Assembly: GCA_003116995.1 (NCBI GenBank) | Contig: BDSL01000005.1 | Coordinates: 434,001-498,000 of the forward strand | Length of the DNA: 64,000 nt | DNA from: Yamagishiella unicocca | Taxonomy: Eukaryota > Chlorophyta > Chlorophyceae > Chlamydomonadales > Volvocaceae | Direction of reading: 5' to 3' | Made by a program: the position numbers and the translations under genes | The notes under the pieces: model-generated | Told to the model about the DNA's origin: nothing | Database searches by the model: none | Seen by the model: only the letters and a program-made list of their open reading frames with translations | Shown: positions 1 to 10,300 of the stretch, in pieces | How the letters are laid out: each line of letters opens with the position of its first letter | Position numbering within the stretch: the first letter of the stretch is position 1

Positions 1-3000
1 AGCTGCGGCTGCGCACCGCGCAGGACCGCGGTGTGCTGACCACTGAGGCCGCCTGCAGCGCGATGCCTCCCTTCCTCATGGACTTCGGCACCCACGGCCT
101 GGGCGCGCGGCCGCGTTGCATACACCTCGAGATCTCAAACCCCACGCCGCTGCCGGTCAGCTGGCAGCTGCACTCCTTCGACGATCCTGACGGGGTGGAG
201 CTGGAAAACTGGGTCGAGCCGGACCGGCCCAGATCTGAGCCGGAGCGGATGCGAGATCTGATCGCGGAGCATCGGCTGTACGAGATGAGGCCGCGCAGCG
301 GTACTCTGGAGCCTGGCGCGCGTGGCACGGTGACGGTGGAGTTCCGGCCGCAGGTGGAGGGCACCTTCCAGCTGCCCGTCTTCCTACACATCGCCGACGG
401 CAAGCGGCTGCGGTTGCAGCTGGAGGTACGTGCGCGTATGTGGGTGTGGGTGGTGTGGGCGGGTGTGTTTCGCGGTGTGTTTTGGGTGTGGCGGGGTTTG
501 AGGCTCGCGGGTTTGTGCGGGGGCGGGGAGACGAGGAGGGAGGCGCGCGGCGACTCGCGCCACAGCAAATCACGTTGATTATATTACGCGTACTGTTGCG
601 TCCGCAACCGGCCACCAATCACCGTGTCCGCAACCGGCCACCACACCTCACCCCACCTCGACCACTTTTCCCCAGGCCACCACCACGCCCGAGCCGCGTC
701 AGCTGCTGGCGCTGCCGCCGCCGCTGCGCGTCTTCCAGCTGGAGCCTGTTGCGCTGGGCGATCCCCGGCCGCCGCTGCAGATGTACACGCTGCGCTGCGG
801 TGGCCCGGCAGCCTTGCGCTGGCGGCTGGACACGGGGCCACTGGACGCTCTGGCGGCGGAGAGCTGGGGGCACCGGGTGCTGGACCTCGTGGGCCCTGCG
901 GACGGGGAGATACCCGTGGGGGGCCTGGAGGCCATCAACTGGCGCTTCTCGCCGCTCGAGGTGGGTCGCTGGGTCGTTGGGTCCTTCGTTCACCCATCCA
1001 CGCGTGGTGCAGAGCCCCCTCGGGCACTGCTTGGACCTTTGCCCAGGCACCAGGTCGTCGCTGACCTTCCCCCCTCCCTCCCTCCCTCCCTCCCTGCCCT
1101 CCACCTCTCACCGGCCAAGGCCAAGGAGTACAGTGTGGTCGTACCGGTGCTGCTTAGCGACGGCGGAATGGAGCTCATCGGCCTGGTCGGCCGCGGCTTC
1201 GCGCCGCCGCCCACGCCGCCTCACGGCGCCGTACCCGCCGTGTCCGTAGCTGACGGCGCCGCCGCCGCCGACTCGGGGCTTGCGGAGGATGAGGTGGCGG
1301 CGGCGGCGGCCGTCACCTCGGCCGCGGACCGCGACTGGGCCACCTGGCCAGGCCTGAGCCCGGCCCCCAGCGCGGGCATGGCTGGGCGGCTGGCCCTGGT
1401 GGATCATGACCTGGTGTCGCTGGGGCTGACGCCGTTGCGTGTAGGTGGCGGGCGGGCGGGTTGGTGGTGGGCGGGGGGGCTAGCATGCCGATGAGCCGCG
1501 ATCGGGCTTTGTGTGGAGGTGCAGAGGCGGAAGGGAATTCGATCCGGGATGAGGATGGTGGCCGAAGTTGAGGCGGCCAGCGAACCGTGCCTTGTCCTCG
1601 TTTTCGGGAACTGTCGGCAGAACCTCACCATGCCCCACATCTCCTTCCAAGCTCCTCTCTGGCTGGTCACCGGTACCCCCCCGCCACACCCACACCCACA
1701 CACCCACACCCACACCCACACATACACACCCAACCTCGTCCTCCGCACCTCTTCCCCTGTGCCACCTTTCCCAACCCTCAGGGCCTCACTCGGCGCATCA
1801 TCGTCCTCACCAACAAGTCCCGCTACCCTCTGGCCTTCGACTGGGACCTCGCCGCCCTGTCTCCCCCACCCGGCGTCTCCGGCCCCCCGCTGCCCTCCGC
1901 CGACCTGCTAACCGGCCGGCCTCTGCAGGCCGCCCTCTCCATCACCCCCGCCTCGGGCTCCCTGGACCCAGGAGAGCGCCTAGTGTGCCGGGTGGCTATG
2001 CATGCCGGCGTCACCCCACAGATATTCGAAGGCGAGGTGCGCTGCCTGGTGCGGGTGGATGAGGAGGCCATGGAAGACGCGCATGCGGTGGCGGCTGGCG
2101 CCGCCGCCACCGTGACGGAGGCGGCGCTGGTGGAGCGAGTGGAGGAGGTAATCGCGGAGAACCCCGTGAGGACGGGCCCGCTGCCGCCGCCGCCGGCGGT
2201 GGCGGCGAAGCAGCGCGCCAGCAAGCTGCGCAGCAGGTTGCCGGTGCACGCGTACATGACGACAGCGATCCGCAGCCGGGTGGAGCCGCTGGCGCAGCAG
2301 TTCGCGGCGACGATGGAGGCGCGCACGCGGCGGGCGGCGGATGCGGCGCGTGCGACGATGGCGGTTCCGGAGCCGCAGGTGATCTGCGTCACGCTGACGG
2401 GGCGCATCCTGGACGGCGACCAGCTGGCGGCGCTGCGCTACGTGCCGCCGCACGAGCGCCACCTGGCGCGCGCCGCCGTTACGGAGGGCGCCTGCTGGGT
2501 GCCCCCCCCGCTGGTGCCCTTCTGGGAGGCGCCACCGCCAGCGGCAACGGCAACGGCAGCAGCAGCGGCGACGGCGGCGGCGGCGCCGGTCCCCTCGAAG
2601 CAACCATCGCCGCAGCAGCACCACCGGCAGTTGCACTCGTCGACGTCGGTGGCGCCATCGGCGACGGATCTGGCGGCGCTGACGCCACGCGATGGTGGGC
2701 CAGGCGGCTGGTCGAGTCCGGAGGCGCGACCGAGCTCCGGAGGTGCGGACGGCGGCACGCCGGACCTGAGCCTTAACCTGGCGCGTGTGGAGGCGGCCTC
2801 CGGGCCCGCCACCCCAGTGTTCGCGACCAAGGCGTCGGCATCAGGCCGCTATGAAGCCGGGGGCCCGTCGGCGGGAATGGGCGACGGCGGTGAGGCGGAG
2901 GAGATGACGTTCGCGGAGCAGTCGCAGCCGGGGCCGCGTGGCTCTAGCGATGGGTCTGTGGCTGGCGACTACAACGACGCGTCGACGCCAACACCGCAGC

Positions 3001-3845
3001 TCGACGGGATTGGCGCCGATGAGGCCGCTGGCTACGGCACCGCTGATGCCGATGGCGACGGCCCCGCCGACGGTGCTGGCGACGGCATTGCCGGTGGCGA
3101 CGGCTATGGCACTGCAGACGGTGGCGGCTACGACAACGCTTACGGTGCTGCTGCGGAAACGTCGCCTGGTGACGTGGGCGGTGCAGACGACCTGTTGGCG
3201 GAGCTGGCGGCCGCCGGGGGCGAGCTGGTGCCGCCGCCGCTGCCGCCGCTGCCGCCGACCGGCGGCGGTGTAGAGTACGACGCGCTGGTTTCGGCGCGGG
3301 AGGTGTTGTCAAACCTGTTTTCGGAGCTCCTGGACGACCCCGACCTCAAGCGCGAGTTTGAGTTCCTGCCGGCCGATGAGGTGCCCAGCTTCGCAGAGGT
3401 ACGCGCACAGGTGGCTCCATGCTACGACCCACGGGTCCGTGCCGAGGCCGCTGCAGCCAGGGCAACGGAGGAGGCCGCCGCCGACGCCGCGGCTGCCGCT
3501 GCGGAGGCGTCCTCGTCGCAAGGGGTCGCTGAACCCGGGTCAGCAGCAGCAGCCTCATCCTTTTCGCCGCGCCCTACCCCGGAGACGTCCTTTCCATCCT
3601 TCACCAGCATGACGTTGCCGCCGACGCAAGCAGCCGACACGCCGGTGCAGCCTGACGCCGCCGCCGATGCCGGCCCGCCCAGTTTGGAGGAGGAGCTGGC
3701 GGCCGACCCTGAGCTGCGGAGGGTGTTGGCGAGCGCGGAATGGCGCTCGCTGGCGGATTTCGTGCTGGAGAGCGCACTGCTGGGCCTTATGCAGGAGAGC
3801 GCGGCGGGCGACTGGGAGATGACCGGGGAGCAGCAGGACGGGTGA
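1..3845 (+). CDS. ASH/MSP-domain ciliary protein, CFAP65-like (5' end outside window)
   Basis: Four exons fit, all joined in phase 0: 1-425 (open from base 3), 676-960, 1120-1440 and 1782-3845, giving about 1,030 visible residues. The first exons hold beta-sandwich ASH/MSP-like repeats of the kind in HYDIN, CFAP47 and CFAP65: a module with SNPTPLPVSWQL and ENWVEP, then RSGTLEPGARGTVTVEFRP, then NWRFSPLE joined across an intron to AKEYSVVVPV. The last exon has another module (VLTNKSRYPLAFDW, ASGSLDPGERLVCRV), a helical stretch, then a long Ala/Gly/Asp-rich tail. Such proteins build the central-pair apparatus of motile cilia. The match to CFAP65 (CCDC108) is from memory of the family's layout; another ASH ciliary protein is possible. 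The gene starts upstream of base 1. Introns are short and carry pyrimidine or CACACC runs. Confidence 0.6.
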
Positions 3846-4400
3846 CTGCGGGGCCGGTGATGGCGGGGGGGGGGCTGGCGAGGGGGGGAGGCGGGTGAGG
3901 GGGGGAGGCGGGTGCGCGCAGCCAAGGAGGCCACGCGGATGCGTCCTGAAGGGGTGCGGCGCGGATATAGGCGGATGTTGGACAGGGCCGGTATGCGAGT
4001 GGTGATGAGGCGCTGGGGTTTCGAAGAAAAAGAAACGGAGTCGGCGCGGCAGGCGCCATCCGGGGGTCATAGTGGGTGTACCCAGCAGGGAGGGGTGTGG
4101 AAGGGGGCCCGGGGAGGGCTTAGGTGTCTGACCACGGTGGGGCTGGCTGGGCAGCTGGAAGGGCGGCATCCGTTCATACAGGCGAAGATCGTTATGTACA
4201 GAAAGGAAACCTTCGGCAAGACTGTTGGCCAGAGCTGTGGGGCGGGAGACGTCCCGGGGAGTGCCAGTGTTGGCTTACAGCTGCTTTGTATGTGGAACTG
4301 ACAGGCGTGAAGGGAAGACGCAGACCCTTAAATGGCGTGACGTTGTCCGAGGGCGTTTTCGTCCCTGGCCAGAATGACTCAGCCCTCCGTACTCGGCCCT

Positions 4401-4405
4401 TGTAA
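4401..4405 (+). terminator. TGTAA poly(A) signal of the CFAP65-like gene
   Basis: TGTAA is the usual chlorophyte nuclear poly(A) signal. It lies about 555 nt after the stop codon at 3843-3845, with no closer copy noticed. Confidence 0.5.
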
Positions 4406-4769
4406 TGACGTGCGAGCTCGTATAACAAGCTTTGCGCGAGTCTAGCATTTAGGGAACGTTACACAAACCCCAACAAACCCCTAGCCCACCCAAGGAAACG
4501 CCTGCATCACCCGGCCAAGAAACAAACCGAGCATACAGCATCGTGACCCGCCATCTGATACAACGGTTGGGTGCGCAGTCGAATACAGGAAAAGGTGAGG
4601 CCCTGGTGGGAGCCCCGCCTATTATGTTTCTTGGCGTCCACCGCCAGCACAGGCCAGCACGGTTTCTTCAACCCAGGTATCTGGCTTTCCAAGCCCGTGG
4701 AGTTTCTTGAGCAGCCCGTCTGCGGTATATGTTGACCGCTTGACCCCATAATAGCCCTGTTAGAAGTTA

Positions 4770-4869
4770 GAAGCAGGGGTGCAGGCCAATTGCAGGCCAA
4801 GTGAAGCAGGGGTGCAGGCCAATTGCAGGCCAAGTGAAACAGGGGTGCATGCCAATTGCAGGCCAATTG
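4770..4869 (+). repeat. Minisatellite, 3 copies of a 33-bp unit
   Basis: Units start at about 4771, 4804 and 4837 with the core GCAGGGGTGCAGGCCAATTG; the third is slightly diverged. Because 33 is a multiple of three it keeps a reading frame open on the minus strand, which explains a long but unsupported minus-strand frame there. Confidence 0.9.
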
Positions 4870-5449
4870 CCCTTTCCAGTGCCCCCGAACTGCCGATAAT
4901 ACACTGTTCGCCTTCTTCACATTATAGGTAACACAGGTTATTGTAAAATGTCTGCTACACGGGATCAAGGAATGCACCGAGAACGATAGAACCGTGTCAT
5001 GTTGAGTAAAAGGGAGCCGGATAGTAGCGTTAGCGCTAGACTCGTATACTTCATGGACATAACAATATATGCGCTTTAAGAAGACCACCCGCGTGTCTGA
5101 AATACAATGAGATGGCAACGGAAAGTTGTGTCGTAAACTTTTCGCCGTGTCCGCCATTTCGCCGCGTTTCCAGCCTGTCAGCTTGTCACTCAACACCGTC
5201 GCCTCCTTCGCCGATGCCAGAACGCGTCTCGTTTTACCTCCCGCGCCGTGCCTGTCGGCCGCAAAGTGACTGTGGCGATTCAAGCAAGAAGCTCGTTCAA
5301 GCACTCCAGCTCACGAAGTAAATTTGAAAACAGAAAAGCCTGCGTGTTACGATCGCAACACCGATCCAGGGAGCACAACACTTGCACGTATGAGGTTGCT
5401 CCACTAGCTCCACTAGCTCCACTAGCTCCAACAAATTTGTTCCTACGCG

Positions 5450-5493
5450 TTCCTAAGTGCCTAAGCTAGGTCCCCAGCTTAGGAACTTAGGAA
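5450..5493. repeat. 18-bp inverted repeat with 8-nt loop
   Basis: Arms 5450-5467 and 5476-5493 match at 17 of 18 positions, around the loop AGGTCCCC. A further half-copy, TTCCTAAG, follows directly. It could be a relic of a small inverted-repeat element or a local palindrome. No gene is associated with it. Confidence 0.8.
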
Positions 5494-5815
5494 CTTTCCT
5501 AAGTCTACGGTGGGTTGAGCATCTCCGTAGAAACAATTATAATTTGGTTTCGGCCATTCCTAGGCCCATAGAGACTGCAACTGGGTACATGTGCGTGTTG
5601 GTGTCCCAGAGAATAATATTCACGCCTGAAATAGTTGAAATGTCGGAGCAGTGGGCTTTGCAAAGACACATGTGTGCGTCGCAGGTTTCGGCGCCGCCCG
5701 CCCCGTTCAGCAAGTTTTAGGGTTCGACATAACGGTACAAAAAATGGTGACATTGGCAAGTACCATTAGAGAGAACATTCAGCAAGGCAATGGTTGCTGT
5801 ACGGAAACGAAATGG

Positions 5816-5826
5816 CTTGCCACCAT
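5816..5826 (+). repeat. Target-site duplication, 5' copy
   Basis: CTTGCCACCAT here is repeated exactly at 11466-11476. The two copies bracket a monomer array, two intact retrotransposon ORFs and a short 3' tail, as expected of a LINE insertion. Confidence 0.85.
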
Positions 5827-5836
5827 TGCCACCACA

Positions 5837-6056
5837 CAGTGCTCTCACAGTGCTCTCACAGTGCTCTCACAGTGCTCTCACAGTGCTCTCACAGTGCTCT
5901 CACAGTGCTCTCACAGTGCTCTCACAGTGCTCTCACAGTGCTCTCACAGTGCTCTCACAGTGCTCTCACAGTGCTCTCACAGTGCTCTCACAGTGCTCTC
6001 ACAGTGCTCTCACAGTGCTCTCACAGTGCTCTCACAGTGCTCTCACAGTGCTCTCA
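5837..6056 (+). repeat. Twenty tandem 11-bp monomers at the LINE 5' end
   Basis: The unit CAGTGCTCTCA is repeated 20 times with no variation noticed. The array lies inside the target-site duplication, so it belongs to the element, 24 nt before ORF1. It is open in all three plus frames simply because the unit has no stop. Tandem 5' monomers act as promoters in mouse L1; a similar role here is inference. Confidence 0.9.
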
Positions 6057-6079
6057 CATGATAGCGTTTGTAGTGTTTG

Positions 6080-7393
6080 ATGATAGCGCATAAAGGAACC
6101 AAACACGGACTATCGAATAGCTCGACGCCTCAATCAGCTAGGAAATCAGCACCGAAGACGCTGAAGATAGCCGGTTCGAGCAAAGGCACGGCTCCTCGCT
6201 TCGAACTGGAAGAAGTTGATTCTATTTCTGGTTCTGGTACCATGGAGGAGGCTATAGACACTCTGAAGGCGGACATGTCATCGACCTTCTCGGCGAAACT
6301 TGCGGATATGTCGTCGACCTTCTCGGCGCAATTCGCAAGCCTCAGCCGTATGTTTGACGAACGGCTGGAGAAGTTTAGCGACAGCTTAAAGAGGGAGAGC
6401 CAGCGGCTGGACGCGGAGATCCATGCCGTTCACCAACGGCTCAGCAGGTCGGTCGGCGAACCCACCGATGGCCAAGAGGCGCTCGTGGTGAAGGTCAACA
6501 ACCTGTACACGATGGTACAGGACCTTACCTCAGCGATTCAGAAGCTGCAGAGGGCCTGGTCAGGGCTACAGCAAGAGGGTCCGGCCGCAGCACAGCAGCA
6601 CCCCAGGCGAGCCACGCAGGCATACGAGGTGGGGCGGACAGTACCTCTCACGGAGTCGGGATCTTTGATCCTAAGCAACATTGGGCGCAATATCGCGCTG
6701 CCAGAAATTCAGCAAAAGCTGGAGGGGGTCATGGAGTATGTACAGATCCGTAGCGTAGGCATCAAGGCGGAAGAGGTGCCGTCGGGGATGAGCGCCTTCA
6801 GGAAGGCGGTCGGCGCCAGCAGCGGAGACGACAAGGCCGACACGGCAATGGAGATGGACGAGCAGGCGGGAGCAGCAGCGGCGGTAACTCCAGGTGGAGA
6901 AGCACGGCAGGTCACCGGCACCGCAGCTCCGGCTGATGGCGCCGGGGCGGCCACAAGGGAGCAGTTCACACCGGTGCGCCGCATAATAGTGCGGTTCACG
7001 GGTGAGGCAGAGGATGTTCAGGCTGCAAGGGCAGCCTTTATCAGCTGCGCTGTGTTCATCCGGCAGACGTTCCAGTGGGTGGTTGCCGACAACCTCACCC
7101 CCGCGGGTCGCGCCGCCCGACGTGCAGCATCGTACGACTACAAGAGGTTGCTGGACGGCGGCATGCGGCCGAAGTGGCGCAACGGCGCCCAGATCTTCGT
7201 ACTGCCTCCGGGGTCACGTGTCCCCAGGCAGTACACAGAAGAGGACGTGAAGCGCTGCCCGGAGGCACCACCAGAGACGGGCGGACGAGGAGTGAGGGGA
7301 GGCGGAGCATGGCGCAGTATGGCGGGGTCCGGTGAGGGACCCGGGAGGAATGGAGACCTGGGAGGTGCGCGTAACGGCGACGCACGAATCTAA
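6080..7393 (+). CDS. LINE ORF1 protein (nucleic-acid-binding, gag-like)
   Basis: The ATG at 6080 opens 437 codons. The N-terminus is basic and Ser-rich. Roughly residues 50-130 look like a coiled coil with heptad-spaced hydrophobics, and the motif ADMSSTFSA occurs twice in a row (followed by K, then Q). The middle is low complexity. The C-terminal part has RRIIVRFTGEAEDVQAARAA, then LTPAGRAARRAASYDYKRL and WRNGAQIFV. That layout resembles the RNA-binding C-terminal half of L1 ORF1 proteins, which coat the element's RNA. The fold assignment is inference. The stop codon TAA shares its last A with the ORF2 start (TAATG). Confidence 0.85.
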   Translation: MIAHKGTKHGLSNSSTPQSARKSAPKTLKIAGSSKGTAPRFELEEVDSISGSGTMEEAIDTLKADMSSTFSAKLADMSSTFSAQFASLSRMFDERLEKFSDSLKRESQRLDAEIHAVHQRLSRSVGEPTDGQEALVVKVNNLYTMVQDLTSAIQKLQRAWSGLQQEGPAAAQQHPRRATQAYEVGRTVPLTESGSLILSNIGRNIALPEIQQKLEGVMEYVQIRSVGIKAEEVPSGMSAFRKAVGASSGDDKADTAMEMDEQAGAAAAVTPGGEARQVTGTAAPADGAGAATREQFTPVRRIIVRFTGEAEDVQAARAAFISCAVFIRQTFQWVVADNLTPAGRAARRAASYDYKRLLDGGMRPKWRNGAQIFVLPPGSRVPRQYTEEDVKRCPEAPPETGGRGVRGGGAWRSMAGSGEGPGRNGDLGGARNGDARI

Positions 7394-10300
7394 TGACGGA
7401 TAGTAACCTGCGTATCATTTTGTGGAACGTGCGCCATCTAGAGGAAGGCAAGCTGCAGGAAGACGAACTAATATGGCATTTACTTTCTATGCATGATATC
7501 ATCATTTGTGTTGAAACACACGGCACAGAAGCGCACCCGACAGCAGGTCAACAGCTACCGGGTTATAAGAATTTTTGCGTGGACAGGCCTAGAATGGGGG
7601 GCAGGAGGGCGGGAGGTGTAGCCGTGTACGTCCACGATAGAATCGCAGACGCCTTGGAGCCGTTACTGTATGTAGCGGAGCCTCGGGGCTGCGAGTCTGT
7701 GTGGCTGCGGCTGCGCTCCGATTGGGCGGACGCAGGCGGCCGTAGTTTGCTGATCGGTGCGTGCTATATCGCGCCCGAAGACTCGTCCTACCATAGGGAA
7801 GGACGACCAGCAGCCACGAACGCCGAAGCAGCCCTAGATGCCTTTGCTGCTCTTCAAGCGAGATTAGGCGCACTGCGACGTGACGACGACCTAGTGCTCC
7901 TTGCCGGTGATTTCAACGCACGTATGTCTGGGGGACAGAGCGGGATTCCAGACCTGCCCGACATCACAGTAGCAGGTTTAGCAGAGCAATTAGGGGCTCC
8001 CTTTGGCTATGACGACAGCATTGATGCTGTTCCACGTTTTCGGAATTGTGTCGACGCGCGCACCAACCACGCGGGCATTGAGCTGGGGAACGTATGCCGC
8101 TCAGAAGGCCTGTGTGTAGTAAATGGGAGGGTTAGAGGTGATGAACGCGGGGCTCTTACGTTCTTGGGCCCGCAAGGTGGCAGTACGGTGGACCTATTTC
8201 TAACTAGTCCTAGTCTGTTTTCTAAGTGTCAGGCTTTATTTGTGTTTGATAATCTGCATAATAGGCTACGTACGCGTGGTACGGGCGGGCGTACGTTCAG
8301 TGACCACGGACCGGTTAGTCTACAACTGGGCGTGCGGCTGCAACGGCCGGACGGGGAATTACCTCCACGTCGTCCTCGTAAGCGTCTGGGTTTCAACGTT
8401 AGCCAGTGGAGGAAGTATGCAACCTATTTCACTGCAGACGACAGTGCAGTAATGGCAAATCTACAGGAGGTTACGCAAGGGTTGGATAATGGCTCTGTTT
8501 CTAGCACATGTGCGGTAGATCGTATAGGCGAGATTCTGTACGGAGCTATGAAGCAGGCTTTTGGGGTGGGGCGTGAGTCGCGGCAACCGCGATCGAATCA
8601 CGCGCCTTGGTGGAATGCGGAATGTGCGCAAAAGCATGCTGCTATGAGTTCTAAGCTAACGGATGCAAAAGGTCAAGGCAGGTGTTCGGGGGTGTGGCAA
8701 GCATACAGGGTCGCGAGGCAGGAGTTCAATAGAGCACGCAGGCGCGCAATGGCGGCTTTTGAGCACGAGGAATGGCGCGCATTCATTAACAACTGTCGCG
8801 GAGACCCTAAGGCGCTATGGCGCAAGCTTTCGGACGGGTCATCGGAGTCGTGCCCTATTACTGATGCAGACGCGTGGCGAAGTCATTTCCAGGCGCTGCT
8901 CAATGAAAGGCAGCGCCCGCCAGATTATGAGCGTGCAACGGATATACTGGGCTTTGTTAATAGAGTAGATAGGCACACGTTACCTTGGTGGCGTGCCTTA
9001 GGGGAGGAGGAAGCAGAACTCAGGAGGCGAGCGGCAGATGAGGCGCTCAACACGCCAATTACGGCGGCGGAAGTTGCAGTGGTTTTGGAGAAGCTACCGA
9101 ATGGCAAGTCGAGCGGTCCCGAGAAAGTGTGCGGCGAGTGCTACCGATACGCTCGGAAGCTTCGCAGTGGCAGCGAGGATCGGAGCCCAGAAATTAACAG
9201 GCTTGTCCCGGTTGTGACGGTGCTAATGGAGCATATTCGCGCTACGGGTGATTACCCTGCACAGTTTACTGTGTCGGATCTAGTCCCGGTGTATAAGGGG
9301 AATGGGAAGGACATGTTAGAGTGCAGTAATTACAGAGGGATCGCGGTGGGCGGAGTGCTTGCCAAATGTTACGCTTCAGTTCTGGAACGGCGTCTTTCAA
9401 AATTCGCCGAATCTGAATTTGCAGCAAGACCGGTCCGACACTGGTGTCAAGCGGGTTTTCGTCGGGGTTTGGGCACACAACATCATCTTTTCGCGCTTCG
9501 TCATTTTATAGCTCGTTACGCTAGGCCGGGGCAACACGGGCTTTTAGTCTGCCAGATCGATTTCGAGAAGGCTTTTGATCGTGTGGACCGAAATTTGTTG
9601 TGGGCTCGGCTAAGGGAACGGGGTCTTTCTGGGCAAATGCTGTCTGCTATTAGGCGTTGTTATGATAAGGTGCAATTGCGCGTGAAAGTCAACGGGAAGA
9701 GAGGTGAGCGGTTTGAATCAGTGCAGGGGGTAAAGCAGGGATGCCCGCTAAGCCCAGTCCTGTTCGGGTTGTTTATCGAATCATTTGCGGATTACGTAGA
9801 TGAGCACGAGCAAAGGCAACCTCGGGGATGCGTCCCCACCGCGCATGGAAAAGGGGTCCCGGAGCTGCTGTACGCGGATGACCTTACGCTCATGACTATG
9901 AATCGGGAACGGATGCAATTCCTGTTGGATAGGTTAGCGGAATTCTGTGATGCATTTGGAATGAATTTGAATGTGGGTAAATGCGAGTTGATGGTATTCG
10001 CCGGTAGGCAAACGTCCTACGACGCACTTTTGAGTGATGCAGCAGGGTTGCGTTATGCGGGCCAGACGGTGCCAGTCAAAGAGCGCGCAAGATATCTTGG
10101 ACTGCGATATGGATCAGGTTTTTCGTTCGACTCGTGCCGAATGGAGCTATGCGATGTGGGTCGCAGGGGAGTTTTTGCTTTAATGCGTAAGTTAGAATTA
10201 AATCGCGTATGGGCACCCGATCTTATGCTACGCTGTTTTGACGCCCAAATAAGGCCTTTATTATCGTACGGAGCGGAGGTATGGGGACCAGACGCTATTT

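Larger units (their letters stand above)
3846..5815. other. 3' UTR and intergenic sequence with minisatellites and a hairpin
   Basis: This stretch follows the ciliary gene. It holds that gene's probable 3' UTR up to the TGTAA at 4401, then AT-richer sequence. Three 33-bp tandem copies lie at 4770-4869, a 9-bp CTCCACTAG-type repeat at about 5398-5430, and a strong inverted repeat at 5450-5493. No convincing gene was found on either strand. Confidence 0.6.

Noticed and set aside
4507..5304. 265-codon open frame on the minus strand
   Set aside because: It begins without an ATG, spans 33-bp repeats that keep any frame open, lacks the local G/C third-position bias and has no recognisable motif.
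5651..6093. Three overlapping plus-strand frames encoding HSALTVLSQC-type repeats
   Set aside because: They are the three readings of an 11-bp tandem array with no stop codon and belong to the LINE 5' region.
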